From Haloarcula regularis (lineage in GTDB: Archaea; Halobacteriota; Halobacteria; Halobacteriales; Haloarculaceae): a stretch of 64,000 nt of DNA. Below are positions 1 through 8,977 of the stretch, in pieces. The notes below the pieces were generated by a model. The model made no database searches, was not told the DNA's origin, and saw only the letters and a program-made list of their open reading frames with translations. Where the stretch lies: assembly GCF_029338315.1 (NCBI RefSeq), contig NZ_CP119794.1, positions 2,604,001 to 2,668,000 on the forward strand, written 5' to 3'. The translations under genes were made by a program, and so were the position numbers. The number at the start of each line of letters is the position of its first letter. Position 1 is the stretch's first letter.

Positions 1-524
1 CCGAAGGTGACCACAGTAACGTCTTCGAGCGCAGCTGACATAGCCCGAGATGGACAGTACTGAGATAAAGGATTTTTGCTTACGGTCCAGCCGCTGTTGC
101 GGCTCGTGGGACGCGCCCCGTCACGCACCGTCGACAGTTCGCTATCTTCGAATCTGTGGACACTGGATAACATCCGTACGGCCGTTATTCCGACGCGGGA
201 GCGACGGCGACGATACGGTCAGAGCTGCCGGGCGTTGGGCAGGCCTGCCAACGGACTGCTGGAGTGATGCCCGGGTACTAGCCCGGTGGTGTCTGTCGTG
301 CGTGATGTGAAATGAGCCAAACCAGGCTGTATCGGCTCTCTAATGCGAGTATTCGCTATCTTCGAACTATTATGATTCCTAGTTGCCATGTCTTCGGGAT
401 TTGTCGCGTAGCAGTGGTGGGCCCGTCGCGCCCGGTTCGCGTCTGGGCCTCACCGCAGACTCTCGGCTCCGCGTCAGGTGGCGTGTACAGGAATGCTTTT
501 ATATCGAGAGGTGGACCTGTACCC
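1..524. other. Non-coding left edge, no gene supported
   Basis: I see no convincing coding sequence here; the open frames lack haloarchaeal-looking composition and any recognisable motif. A 15-base direct repeat (ttcgctatcttcgaa) occurs at 138-152 and 352-366, which may be a duplicated regulatory element or chance. The last 30 bases carry the promoter of the next gene. Confidence 0.5.
495..508 (+). promoter_or_regulatory. TATA-type promoter of the acyl-CoA dehydrogenase gene
   Basis: The AT stretch gcttttatatcg lies with its centre about 26 nt upstream of the ATG at 525. This is the usual archaeal TATA-to-start distance, so the transcript is probably leaderless. Confidence 0.6.
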
Positions 525-1669
525 ATGGCGTACGAGTTAGACGAGAGCCATCGGCAACTGCGTCGTTCAGTACGGGAGTTCGGGAACGAGATCGTCCGTC
601 CCGCAGCGCAACGACTCGACGAGTCGACCTACCCGACGGAGGTCATCGACGCCGCCGCGGCCCGTGGCTACGTCGGTCCGATGATCCCCGAGAAGTACGG
701 TGGCGGCGGCCACGACACGGTCGCTGCGTCCATAATCGTCGAGGAGTGTGGCGTGCCGACACCAACATCGGGTTCGTCATCGGCATCAGCGGCTTCCCGA
801 CCAACGTCGAACTCCTGCTTGAACACGGCGACGAGTGGATGCGCTCGGAGTGGTTCCCGAAGGTCGCCAGCGCGGAGGTGGCAGACGGCATCGCGGTGAC
901 CGAGCCCGACCACGGCTCCGACCCGGCCGCGATGGAGACTACCGCCACCCGGGATGGCGACGAGTGGGTCCTCGACGGGACGAAGACCTACATCGGGAAC
1001 GCCACGAAAGCGGCGTACCTGCTGGTCTTCGCGAAGACGTCCCCCGACGCCGGCCACCGTGGTATCAGCATCTTTCTCGTTCCCACCGACGTGCCCGGTT
1101 TCGAGGCCGAGGCGCTGACCGGCAAGATGGGCACCAGGGCCGGTAACCTGGGCAGGGTCGAGCTCGACGGCGCCAGGATTCCCGCCGACCACCTGGTCGG
1201 CGAGGAGGACAGGGGGTTCTACCACTTCATGAACTCGCTGGCGAAGGGGCGGGCCATCGTCGCCGCCCAGGGCGTCGGGGCCGCCAGCGCGTCGCTCGAC
1301 GCCGCGACGTCGTACGTCACCGAGCGCGAGCAGTTCGGCCAGTCCATCGGCGAGTTCCAGTCGGTTCGGCACCGCATCGCCGAGATGGCGACCCGGACGG
1401 AGGCCGCCCGGTCGCTGACCTACCGGGCCGCCACTGCGGCCGAAAACGGGGCCGACGATGCCACGGACCTGGCGAGCAGGGCGAAGCTCTTCGCGACGGA
1501 GGTCGGTTTCGAGGTCGCGGACGACGCCCTCCAGCTGCACGGCGGTGCCGGGTACGCCGGCGAATATCCGGTCGAACGGTACGTCAGGGACGTCCGGTCG
1601 ACCCGGATATACGAGGGAACGAGCGAGATCCAGAAGAACATCATCGCCGACAACATCCTCCCCGAGTGA
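525..1669 (+). CDS. Acyl-CoA dehydrogenase (frameshifted in this sequence)
   Basis: FAD-dependent acyl-CoA dehydrogenase, about 381 residues once repaired, normal for the family; it would oxidise an acyl-CoA to the 2-enoyl-CoA in the cytoplasm. The start at 525 is supported by a TATA box 26 nt upstream. The N-terminal helical domain (PEKYGGGGHD) is read in one frame up to about 750. The remainder (VTEPDHGSD near the middle, C-terminal RIYEGTSEIQ with the likely catalytic Glu) is read in another. One base appears to be missing near 750-753, where EECG should continue as RADTNIGF. It faces the acyl-CoA synthetase gene tail to tail, so the two may share a fatty or branched acyl substrate. The substrate is unknown. 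Confidence 0.88.
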
Positions 1670-1849
1670 GCGAGCCGTGGCCTGCCGAGTGCGGACGTAC
1701 CTGTACGGATTGCCGCCGCAATTGCCGGTCACGTGACCCGGTTCGTGCGCGTCGTCCCCGCGGTGGTCCGGTCCCGTCCCGGGTCGTCGCTGACCGCCCG
1801 TCTCCGGTGAGACGACCAGTGCCTCCGCCCGCACCGCCCTCGATACCGT

Positions 1850-3441
1850 TTACAGCGACCCGTCGATGCGTTCGAGGGCCCGCTGCCGCAGCGTCTCCGT
1901 GTCGGCCTTCCCGGTGCCGCTCAGCGGTATCGCGTCCACGACGAAGACGCGCCGGGGGTGTGCGAACGCCGGCCCCCGGTCCAGCGCGAACTGTTTGACC
2001 GCCGCCGCCGTCACGGGACGGTCTGTGACGACGAACGCCACGGGCGCCTCGCCTTTCGTGTCGTGGGGCACGCTGACGACGGCGACGTCGGTCACCGCGT
2101 CGTGCTGGAGCACCCGCTCTTCGACGTCGGCGGGATAGAGGTTCTCTCCCCCGACGATCATCATGTCGTCCAACCGGCCCAGGATGAAGTGGTAGCCGTC
2201 CTCGTCCTTCCGTGCCAGGTCTCCGGTGTGGAGCCACCGCGTCCCGTCGATGATCTCGAAGGCGGCCCGCTCTGCCGCCGGTCGCTCGTCGTAGCTCCCC
2301 AGTCCCGGGTTCGAGACCAGCAGTTCGCCGGGGTTCCCGTCCGCGACCGCCTCGCCCGTCTCCGGGTCGACGACGCGGGTTCGACACCCGGGAAGCGCCA
2401 GCCCCGCGCTCCCGGCCTTCTGTGGCCCGTCGCGAGGCGAGTGGGTGACCACCGGGCCACCCTCCGTGAGGCCGTAGACTTCGAGCAGCGTCGCGTCGAA
2501 GACGTCCTCGAACTGGCCGGCCAGCGTCTCCGGGACGGTCGCACTGCCACAGCTGGCCCACGAGAGACTCGCCGTGTCGGAGGCCGCGACGAGTGCCGGT
2601 GCTTCGACCAGTCGCTTGAAGATGGCCGGGACGCCGGTCAGGTACGTGACCTCGTACGTCTCGATGGTCTCTATGACCGTCTCGCGCTCGAACTCCGGCA
2701 AGACGACGCAGCTGGCGCCCGCAGCGAGACACGGCTTGACGACGCCGGTCATCGCGTTCTTGTGGTACAGCGGCGTGACGACGAGTCCGCGCTCGTCCTG
2801 CGTGATCTCGAGGAACTCGCGGAAGCTGTCCGTACACCACCGGACGCCACGCTGGGTGAGCACGACGCCCTTCGGGTCACCGGTCGACCCGCTCGTGTAG
2901 GCCTGTATCGCCGGGTCGCGTCCCGTGAGAGGGACCGGGTCGTACGCGGTCTCGGCCTGCGCAGTCAACTCTCGCAGAGCGCGCCAGTCGCTGTCGACCC
3001 GGAAGTCTGGCGCCGGCTCGCCGTCGACGAGGACGGCCACGTCGCCGTCGGCGTCGTCCAGCCCCCCACGGATGGCCGGCCGCTCAAGCGCCGTCGCGGC
3101 CGCTATCACGACCGACGCGTCACAGTCCTCGAGGATATGGCCGACTTTCCGGCGGTCGAGTGGAGGTTCACCGGGACCGGGACCGCACCGGTCCGGCATA
3201 TCGCCAGGAAGAGGACGACGAACCGCGGACGGTTCGGATAGCAGAGTGGGACCCGCTCACCCGGCGAGAGCGACGTCGCGTCCAGCGCACCGGCCACGCG
3301 GGCCACTGACTCGGCGAGATCGCCGTACGTGAGCGTTTCGCCGGTGGTGCCGTCGATGATCGCTGCCCGCTGTGGGTCGGCGCCGGCGACGTCGTCGTGG
3401 AGCGTCCCTAGGGTTTCGTTTTCTACCACGGCAGTACACAC
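1850..3441 (-). CDS. AMP-forming acyl-CoA synthetase / long-chain-fatty-acid-CoA ligase family (frameshifted)
   Basis: ANL-superfamily adenylating enzyme that would activate a carboxylic acid to acyl-CoA using ATP. The P-loop-like motif YTSGSTGDPKGV lies in the middle. YGLTEGGP is the A5-type motif, LHTGDLARKDEDGY the A7/A8 hinge, and SGTGKADTETLRQ the C-terminal A10 region with its lysine. Length is about 530 residues. The reading frame changes near 3157-3165, where VPVPVNL should continue as LDRRKVGHILEDC, so one base is probably missing. The N-terminus is uncertain: GTG at 3441 lies about 27 nt after a T-rich TATA-like stretch, and GTG at 3429 is also possible. Convergent with the acyl-CoA dehydrogenase gene. 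Confidence 0.85.
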
Positions 3442-3731
3442 CGTCCGATTCGCCAGCGGTGACAAAAATTGTTTTGGAGCGCGGGCCGGTATCGAGCGGG
3501 CACACCCCAACTGCCCGGGGCCAGCGTGGTCGTCCGCTCCCGTTCGAAGCAGTCCGCCAGCAGCTCCTCCCGGGCGTCCGTCGCTTCGACCCATCCGCTC
3601 GAATATATTCATCGAGGCGCTGGTTCCGGTTTCGGATATCGTGATTTCGAACGGAAGCGAATAAATATACACCTCTAATTGGATTATCTGCAGACAAAAT
3701 TGACAAACCACTCACTCGATTCGCCAGAATG

Positions 3732-4840
3732 TCACTCGAACCCTTCGAGATACGATCCGACGGCGCCGACGACGGCCTCGTAGGTCGGCGTCTTCCCGGT
3801 CCTGACGAACTCCCTGGCCAGGGCGTTCCCCGCGACGAGTGCCTCCCGGTCGGTCAGTCCCTCGACAAGGCCGAACGAGAAGCCCGCGTTGAAGTGGTCG
3901 CCGGCGCTGGTCGTCAGCGCCGGGTTCGCGACGCGCGGGACCGCGACACTGGCGCTGTCCGTGGCGGTGTGCGACCGTGACCGGTCGACGCCGTGTGAGA
4001 CGAACCGGGTCACGTCGACGGCGTCGAACACCCCCTGGACCGGGTCCGACACCGGTCCTTCTGCCACCGCGTCGGCCAGAGCTCGCGTCTCCGCCCGGTT
4101 GGCCGAGAGCGTCACGGGGGCCAGGTCATCGAGGCGCTCGGTCGCCGCCACCGTCTCCCGGACCGTCCCCTCGTTCAGTTTCCGGATATCCGCGGGGTCG
4201 ACCAGCAGGTGTGCCGGCGGGTCGCCGAGTGACGGCCAGACCTCCGTCCGCAGGCCGTCGAGGATACTCGCGAGGTGCGGGGCGATAGCCCAGTAGCCGA
4301 TGCCGAACAGCTTCGTCCCGTCGATGGCGTCGACGAGCGTCTCGTGGTCGACGCTCGCCCGGAGCGTCTCCCAGTCGAGGTGGCGGACGTCGCCCTCCTC
4401 GTTGAGCATCAGCTTACCGTCGTCGAACTCCACGGCGTCGGTGTAGCCCGGGTCACCGAGGCTGTGGGTCTCGAGGTGGCCGAACTCCCGCTCGAACTGC
4501 GGGTGCCGTGGCTCGCCGAGCATCCCCACCAGCGTCGGCCGGTAGTCGAGGTGGTCCCAGGCGCGGGCGAGGTGGCAGACGTGTCCCCGGCCCGAGTCCC
4601 GTCGGTCGTCCAGTTGAGCGAGAGCGAGCTGTCGGCGGCGATTGCCTCGTCGATTCGGTCACGGAGCGCGACGAGGGTCTCCAGCGATTCGAACGTCCCG
4701 TCGGCGGCGTCCGCACCGACCTTCCGCACCGTGTCGACGTAGCCGTCGAAGCCGAAGACGACGGTCCCACCGGTCGGTTCGGCCGGGAGGGCTCGCTGGC
4801 AGGTACGGACCGCCTCGACGGTCGCATCGTCGGGTGTCAT
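3732..4840 (-). CDS. PfkB/ribokinase-superfamily carbohydrate kinase, paralogue 1 (frameshifted)
   Basis: Ribokinase-fold sugar kinase of about 369 residues. Visible are the N-terminal GFDGYVDTVR, an NxxE motif (ANRAE) that binds metal and phosphate in this superfamily, and the C-terminal TTSAGDHFNAG, which carries the GAGD-like anion hole and catalytic Asp. It is clearly paralogous along its length to the intact kinase at 12080-13207. One G is probably missing in the run at 4585-4590: the frame leaves ...DGTRAG and resumes as HVCHLARAWDHLDY. The ATG at 4840 has a TATA-like ctatctttt about 27 nt upstream. The substrate cannot be read from sequence; nearby genes suggest a sugar or sugar acid. 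Confidence 0.8.
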
Positions 4841-4999
4841 GTTCCCCCGTTCACCGGCGGGGGAAAAGATAGATTCGGGTCGGCGCGCCTCCAAGAGCCC
4901 CGTCGTGTGACGTCTCGACCCATGCCAGCTGAACTAACAACTCGGAAATACGTATCGTGGTGGGGGTGACCGGGCGGGGACTCGGTTCGCCCGGCGGCC

Positions 5000-5353
5000 T
5001 CACGACGGCGCGCGTCGGTCCCCACCGTCACTGAGTCTGGCCGCCCGGTGCTCGAACTCCTCGTCGGTGAGCTCGCCGCGGGCGTATCGCTCCCGCAGCA
5101 CCGCCTCGGCCCGACCAGAGTCGGTACCCGACCTGCCGGTGCCCAGCAGGTAGACCACGCCGACGAGGAGCACGCCGAGCAGGACCAGCCAGATGAGCGG
5201 CATCAGGAACTCGAACCCGGCGCTCCCGGCGTTACTCCAGGGTGCGAGCCCGTTCCGGGCGACCCAGTCGGGCCCCATCGGACCGTGTGGTCCCATCGGG
5301 CCGTGTGGCCCGTGGGGCCCCCACTGGGCGACGCCCTGTACTGGAATGTTCAT
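5000..5353 (-). CDS. SHOCT-domain small membrane protein
   Basis: A 117-residue protein. The first 30 residues are a Gly-His-Pro-Met repeat (units like GPHGPMGPHGPM). One transmembrane helix follows (FLMPLIWLVLLGVLLVGVVYLL). The C-terminus carries a SHOCT motif (AEAVLRERYARGELTDEEF), a short helical module common at the ends of membrane proteins in archaea and bacteria. The function is unknown; SHOCT is thought to mediate oligomerisation or interaction. The His/Met-rich N-terminus could bind metal, which is inference only. Confidence 0.8.
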   Translation of the reverse strand: MNIPVQGVAQWGPHGPHGPMGPHGPMGPDWVARNGLAPWSNAGSAGFEFLMPLIWLVLLGVLLVGVVYLLGTGRSGTDSGRAEAVLRERYARGELTDEEFEHRAARLSDGGDRRAPS

Positions 5354-5713
5354 CGTTGTCGTCCTCCACTAGTACTGTTGGCTCGCAGTGACGATATACC
5401 GCGAGGACGATTCTCGGCCGGTAAGAATCTCCTCCGGTCACCCCGCGTCCAGGGTGGTCGGCGGCCGACGTTCGCGCCGCCGCTCCCGCGGTGGCCGGCG
5501 ACGGAAGTGGTACGGACAATCGTCGAGGGCTGTCCATCGACACGCCTTTCACCGGAATCAATACACATATTTTCGGCCTTCGAGATCGATTTTGGGTGTA
5601 ATCTCGACAGATGAGTACAGTACTGGCGAGTGCGAGTTTAAATTGACAAATATATCTTTATATAGTACAAATATCGCATCGGATTTCGGATGACGAAGGT
5701 ACGAACTCCCTAT

Positions 5714-5725
5714 ATACTCGAGTAT
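5714..5725. promoter_or_regulatory. Perfect 12-bp palindrome ATACTCGAGTAT
   Basis: The twelve bases read the same on both strands. The core TACTCGAG recurs inside the strong inverted repeat at 13320-13342 upstream of the second PfkB kinase. It may be an operator shared by the carbohydrate cluster. This is pattern only, with no known regulator assigned. Confidence 0.3.
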
Positions 5726-5849
5726 GTCGATACTCTCCCATTTCCGATTTCGAAAATCGAATATCTGCTGGACGAACGCGCTCTGTCACTTCCCGCTGTG
5801 AACGGTCCGGCGTCGGGTGGCGTGTCGCCGGTGCGACGACGCCTGGACC

Positions 5850-5869
5850 TAACAAACGTACGTATGTTA
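5850..5869. promoter_or_regulatory. 20-bp near-perfect palindrome with ACGTACGT core
   Basis: TAACAAACGT followed by ACGTATGTTA: nine of ten positions pair. The ten-mer AAACGTACGT recurs at 6384-6393, directly downstream of the TATA box of the SDR gene. The size and symmetry fit a dimeric transcription-factor site. Confidence 0.35.
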
Positions 5870-6274
5870 TAATAGTCTCTGTCGTCGGGGTACCCCGCCG
5901 AAGTCGGCGTCTCCACCGGCTGCGCCACAGCGGGTGCCGGGGTTCGTGGCACCGGTCGCGGTCCGTCCGTCGGTCGGCGTGGGCACGTCTGCGCAAAATA
6001 ACCCGAACTGGGACATAATTCTGACCACTTTACAAAAAATTTAGAATTTTACAATCAAAAATTACTACACCATTCCTGACACTGCGACGAAAAAACCGCA
6101 AGACTGCGGGGCTCTGCAGATTGTGGATTGTTAACACGGCTCAATATATATGAATATTTTGGCCAGTTCTCTATACAATTAATTTGCAATGCGGAGAAAT
6201 ATTCACGCGCCGTTCACCGTCAGTCACACGCTTGCCAGGGGGTGGTGTTTACTTTAGCAGTGATTGCTTCGAAG

Positions 6275-6327
6275 AGCCAGAAAGCCCCACCCATGCTGGA
6301 TGGTCAGCCGGCCGGGGCTTTCTGGCT
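6275..6327. repeat. Perfect 14-bp inverted repeat with 25-nt loop
   Basis: The left arm AGCCAGAAAGCCCC (6275-6288) is the exact reverse complement of the right arm GGGGCTTTCTGGCT (6314-6327). The strong stem lies in DNA without a gene, about 50 bp upstream of the SDR promoter. Possibilities are a structured RNA, a terminator for a missed transcript, or ends of a degenerate small element. No poly-T follows. Confidence 0.6.
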
Positions 6328-6377
6328 GTGCACGACCTGCACCGCTTGACTAAACACGACCGCGCCGGGTCCCCAAA

Positions 6378-6394
6378 TGTTTAAAACGTACGTT
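6378..6394 (+). promoter_or_regulatory. TATA box and adjacent palindrome upstream of the SDR gene
   Basis: TTTAAAA at 6380-6386 is centred about 28 nt before the ATG at 6411, fitting a leaderless transcript. The palindrome AACGTACGTT (6385-6394) overlaps it, so a bound regulator could block initiation. Confidence 0.5.
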
Positions 6395-6410
6395 GACGCA
6401 GTAACCGACG

Positions 6411-7193
6411 ATGCCGGACTACAGTTCGGACTTCGACGGTGACACCGTCGTGGTCACAGGCGCGACTTCAGGTATCGGACGAGCAATTGCCATTCGGTTC
6501 GCGGAGGCGGGGGCCACCGTGCTCGTCGCGGACATCGAGGCCGAACCCAAGGACGCAGACGTCCCGACGGCCGAGTACATCCGCGAGCAGGGTGGGACGG
6601 CCGAATTCGTCCAGACGGACGTCTCGGACGCCGACGACATCCGTGCGGTCGTCGAGAAGGCCCGGGAGTACGGCGGCGTCGACGTGATGGTGAACAACGC
6701 GGGGCTGTTCATCGGCGGGAGCCTCTTCGACATCACCGAGGAGGAGTTCGAGCGGATCCACGAGGTCAACGCGAAGGGCGTGTTCTTCGGCTGTCAGGCC
6801 GCGGCCGAGGATATGATCGACCGCGGGGTCGACGGGTCGATCGTCAACATGGCCTCCATCAGTTCCTTCGTCGCCCAGCGAGATCAGATCCAGTACGACT
6901 CGACGAAGGCGGCGGTGAAGATGATAACCCGCGGGGCGGCCCTCGAACTCGCCGAGCACGACATCCGGGTCAACGCCATCGGTCCCGGACAGATCGCGAC
7001 CGAGTTCATCGACGGCTGGTCCGAGGAGGCCCCCGAGAAGGCGGCGACCGACGGGCTGATCAAACCGGTCCCCGCCGGGCGTGCGGGTACGCCGGACGAC
7101 ATCGCCGGCGCCGCCCTCTATCTGGCCAGCGACGACGCCGACTACGTGACCGGCGAGGTGCTGATGGTCGACGGCGGCTGGCGGACGATCTGA
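6411..7193 (+). CDS. Short-chain dehydrogenase/reductase (glucose-1-dehydrogenase/FabG-like)
   Basis: Classical cytoplasmic SDR of 260 residues, an NAD(P)-dependent alcohol or sugar oxidoreductase. It has the cofactor motif TGATSGIG near residue 18, the structural NNAG motif, and the catalytic Ser (MASISS), Tyr and Lys (YDSTK). The C-terminus ends with the usual VDGGW. The Asp in VADIEAEP after the second strand hints at NAD preference. It is first in line before the aldolase and the GlpR-type regulator on the same strand, so it probably performs the oxidation step in the sugar-acid cluster. The specific substrate is not deducible. Confidence 0.9.
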   Translation: MPDYSSDFDGDTVVVTGATSGIGRAIAIRFAEAGATVLVADIEAEPKDADVPTAEYIREQGGTAEFVQTDVSDADDIRAVVEKAREYGGVDVMVNNAGLFIGGSLFDITEEEFERIHEVNAKGVFFGCQAAAEDMIDRGVDGSIVNMASISSFVAQRDQIQYDSTKAAVKMITRGAALELAEHDIRVNAIGPGQIATEFIDGWSEEAPEKAATDGLIKPVPAGRAGTPDDIAGAALYLASDDADYVTGEVLMVDGGWRTI

Positions 7194-7217
7194 TGGGACG
7201 CGAGCCGCCAGGAGAAT

Positions 7218-7227
7218 AGTTTTATAG
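7218..7227 (+). promoter_or_regulatory. TATA box of the aldolase gene
   Basis: AGTTTTATAG is centred about 35 nt before the ATG at 7257, giving a short leader of roughly 8-10 nt. The aldolase can therefore be transcribed independently of the SDR gene 60 bp upstream. Confidence 0.5.
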
Positions 7228-7256
7228 GTGGCCTTACAGAGGACTAGCTGAAGCCA

Positions 7257-8063
7257 ATGAGCACACAGCAACTCCTCGACACCCCGTCGGGGAACGCAGT
7301 CGTCGTAGCGCTCGATCACGGACTCAGCCTCGGTGCGCCTGACGGATTCAAGAACCCGGTAGAGACCATCGACAGGGTCCTGGCGGGGGAGCCGGACGGC
7401 GTCCTCGTCGGGCCGCACATGGCCCGTCACTACCAGGACCGCTTCGAGGAGGCGGACGTCGACATCGTCGTCACCGCCGACGTCGTGACGTGGTCGACCA
7501 GCCCCGGTCGGGACCACGACAAGGACCTCTGGACGCCGGCGTTCGACGCCGAGTTCCTCGCCGAACTGGACCCCGTCGGCGTCAAGACGGTGCTCGTGTT
7601 CGGTCGCGACGACACCGAGGTGTTCCGCCGAAACGTCGAGTACATCGCCGAGCTCGCCGAGGACCTGCGCGGCACCGGCATTCCGCTGGTCGTCGAGCCG
7701 GTCATGTGGGGTCGACGCGTCCCGGACAAGCTGGAGACGGACGTCGAGTTCGTCGAGGACGCGATGCGCATGGGCTGGGAGTTCGGTGCGGACATCCTCA
7801 AGGCGCCTTACACCGGCAGCGTCGAGACGTTCGAGCCGCTGGTCGAGAACTCGCCGGTCCCCGTGATGATCCTGGGTGGCCCGGCCACCGGTACGACCCG
7901 GGCGATGCTCGAGTCCGTCGAGGGTGCCATGGAGTCCGGCGCTCGCGGCCTGATGATCGGCCGCACCATCTGGAAGTCCGAGGACCCCGAGCGGACCGTC
8001 GCCGCCCTCAACGACATCGTCCACGAGGGCGCGTCCGTCGACGAGGTCTGGGACGAGGCGTAA
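7257..8063 (+). CDS. Class I DhnA/FbaB-type aldolase
   Basis: A 268-residue TIM-barrel aldolase of the DhnA family (archaeal class I fructose-bisphosphate aldolase, ADTH synthase and relatives). The N-terminal VVALDHGLSLG is the family signature. The Schiff-base lysine is most likely in ADILKAPYTG. VMILGGPATG and LMIGRTIW form the C-terminal phosphate-binding loops. DHAP-linked chemistry would connect it to the PdxA2/DUF1537 pair downstream, whose family product is dihydroxyacetone phosphate. Whether it makes or splits fructose-1,6-bisphosphate, or acts on another ketose phosphate, cannot be decided here. A separate glycolytic aldolase may exist elsewhere in the genome. Confidence 0.85.
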   Translation: MSTQQLLDTPSGNAVVVALDHGLSLGAPDGFKNPVETIDRVLAGEPDGVLVGPHMARHYQDRFEEADVDIVVTADVVTWSTSPGRDHDKDLWTPAFDAEFLAELDPVGVKTVLVFGRDDTEVFRRNVEYIAELAEDLRGTGIPLVVEPVMWGRRVPDKLETDVEFVEDAMRMGWEFGADILKAPYTGSVETFEPLVENSPVPVMILGGPATGTTRAMLESVEGAMESGARGLMIGRTIWKSEDPERTVAALNDIVHEGASVDEVWDEA

Positions 8064-8088
8064 TCGCCGACCGACGCGGGCGAGAGAC

Positions 8089-8098
8089 GTAAATACCA
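8089..8098 (+). promoter_or_regulatory. TATA-like box before the leader ORF and GlpR-type gene
   Basis: CGTAAATACC is centred about 25 nt before the ATG at 8118, not before the regulator's own ATG at 8165. This suggests the transcript begins at the mini-ORF. Confidence 0.4.
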
Positions 8099-8117
8099 GT
8101 CGGCGTTACACGGAGGT

Positions 8118-8168
8118 ATGCCAGCCACACCGTCACAGCCACGCGCGCCCGGGGGTGCTGTCCCATGA
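8118..8168 (+). CDS. Putative 16-codon leader ORF overlapping the regulator start
   Basis: ATG at 8118 opens a 16-residue frame (MPATPSQPRAPGGAVP). Its TGA at 8166-8168 overlaps the ATG of the GlpR-type gene at 8165 in the ATGA arrangement typical of translational coupling. The TATA-like box lies about 25 nt before 8118. The peptide is Pro/Ala-rich and resembles nothing I know. It could be a translated leader or a misplaced start region. Confidence 0.3.
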   Translation: MPATPSQPRAPGGAVP

Positions 8169-8935
8169 CGACCCCGGAGAAGCGTCGCCGGTCGATCACC
8201 GAGCTGGTCACGAAACACGGTGGGCTCTCCGTCGAGGAACTCGCCGACCACCTCGACGTCTCCGAGTCGACCATCCGACGTGACCTCCGTGACCTCGACG
8301 ACCGCAACCTCGTCGAGCGGACGCACGGCGGGGTCGTGCCCACGACGGACGTGGGCATCGAACGGTCGTTCAATCGCCGCCTCATCCAGCACTTAGAGCG
8401 CAAGCAGGCCATCGCCGACCGGGCCGTCGAGGAGATCTCGGAGGGCCACGTCGTCTACTACGACGCGGGGACGACGACGATGCAGGTCGCGAAGGCCGCG
8501 CCGGGCGACCGGTCGACCATCGCCGTCACCAGCTCGCCCCTGTTGCTCCTCGAACTGGCGAAGGCGGAGGGGACGGTGAAGATGACCGGCGGCGAGTACC
8601 GCAACGAGACGAAGGCCCTGGTCGGGCCGACGACCGAAGAGTACATCCGAAACTCCAACTTCGACCTGGCGTTCATCGGCGTCAACGGCATCGAGGCCGA
8701 CGGGATGCTCTCGGCACCCAACGAGTCCGAGGCGAAGATAAAGCGCCTGGTCGTCGAGCACTCGGCGCGGGCCGTCGTCGTCACCATCGCGGAGAAGTTC
8801 GGCGAGCAGAGCTTCCGCCGCTTCGGGTCGATAGACGACGTCGACCTCCTCGTGACCGACGAACGCGTCCCCGACGAGTACCGCGACCTCTTCGAGGAGA
8901 CCCAGCTCGTCGAGGACGTCTTCGACGGCGGGTGA
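8165..8935 (+). CDS. glpR: DeoR/GlpR-family transcriptional regulator
   Basis: Cytoplasmic repressor-type protein of 256 residues. A winged helix-turn-helix lies at about residues 5-58 (LSVEELADHLDVSESTIRRD, then VERTHGG). The DeoR sensor domain follows, with YDAGTTTMQVAK as the phosphosugar-binding motif and FIGVNGIEADGM towards the end. Haloarchaeal GlpR is known to repress phosphofructokinase and ketohexose kinase genes in Haloferax. Here it lies between the aldolase and the divergent-facing PdxA2/DUF1537 genes, so it most likely controls this cluster in response to a phosphorylated sugar or acid. The assignment to the GlpR subgroup is by family and context. Confidence 0.88.
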   Translation: MTTPEKRRRSITELVTKHGGLSVEELADHLDVSESTIRRDLRDLDDRNLVERTHGGVVPTTDVGIERSFNRRLIQHLERKQAIADRAVEEISEGHVVYYDAGTTTMQVAKAAPGDRSTIAVTSSPLLLLELAKAEGTVKMTGGEYRNETKALVGPTTEEYIRNSNFDLAFIGVNGIEADGMLSAPNESEAKIKRLVVEHSARAVVVTIAEKFGEQSFRRFGSIDDVDLLVTDERVPDEYRDLFEETQLVEDVFDGG

Positions 8936-8977
8936 GGCGCCGGCGTCTGGTAACGCGGTCCGGAACCGGACTCGCGG

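Larger units (their letters stand above)
5354..6410. other. About 1 kb without a supported gene, AT-rich, with palindromes and a hairpin
   Basis: No open frame here has recognisable motifs or typical composition. The stretch is much richer in AT than its neighbours (for example 5640-5760 and 6000-6200). It contains the palindromes at 5714-5725 and 5850-5869, a long hairpin at 6275-6327, and the promoter of the SDR gene at its right end. It may hold regulatory sites, an unannotated RNA, or old mobile-element scar tissue. Confidence 0.5.

Noticed and set aside
1958..3241. 427-residue plus-strand frame opposite the acyl-CoA synthetase
   Set aside because: Composition typical of antisense frames; no motif, and the minus strand is clearly an adenylating enzyme.
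5240..5350. Short tandem-like repeats (ggtcccatcgg pattern) taken as possible CRISPR or minisatellite
   Set aside because: They encode the Gly-His-Pro repeat of the SHOCT protein and have no spacers.
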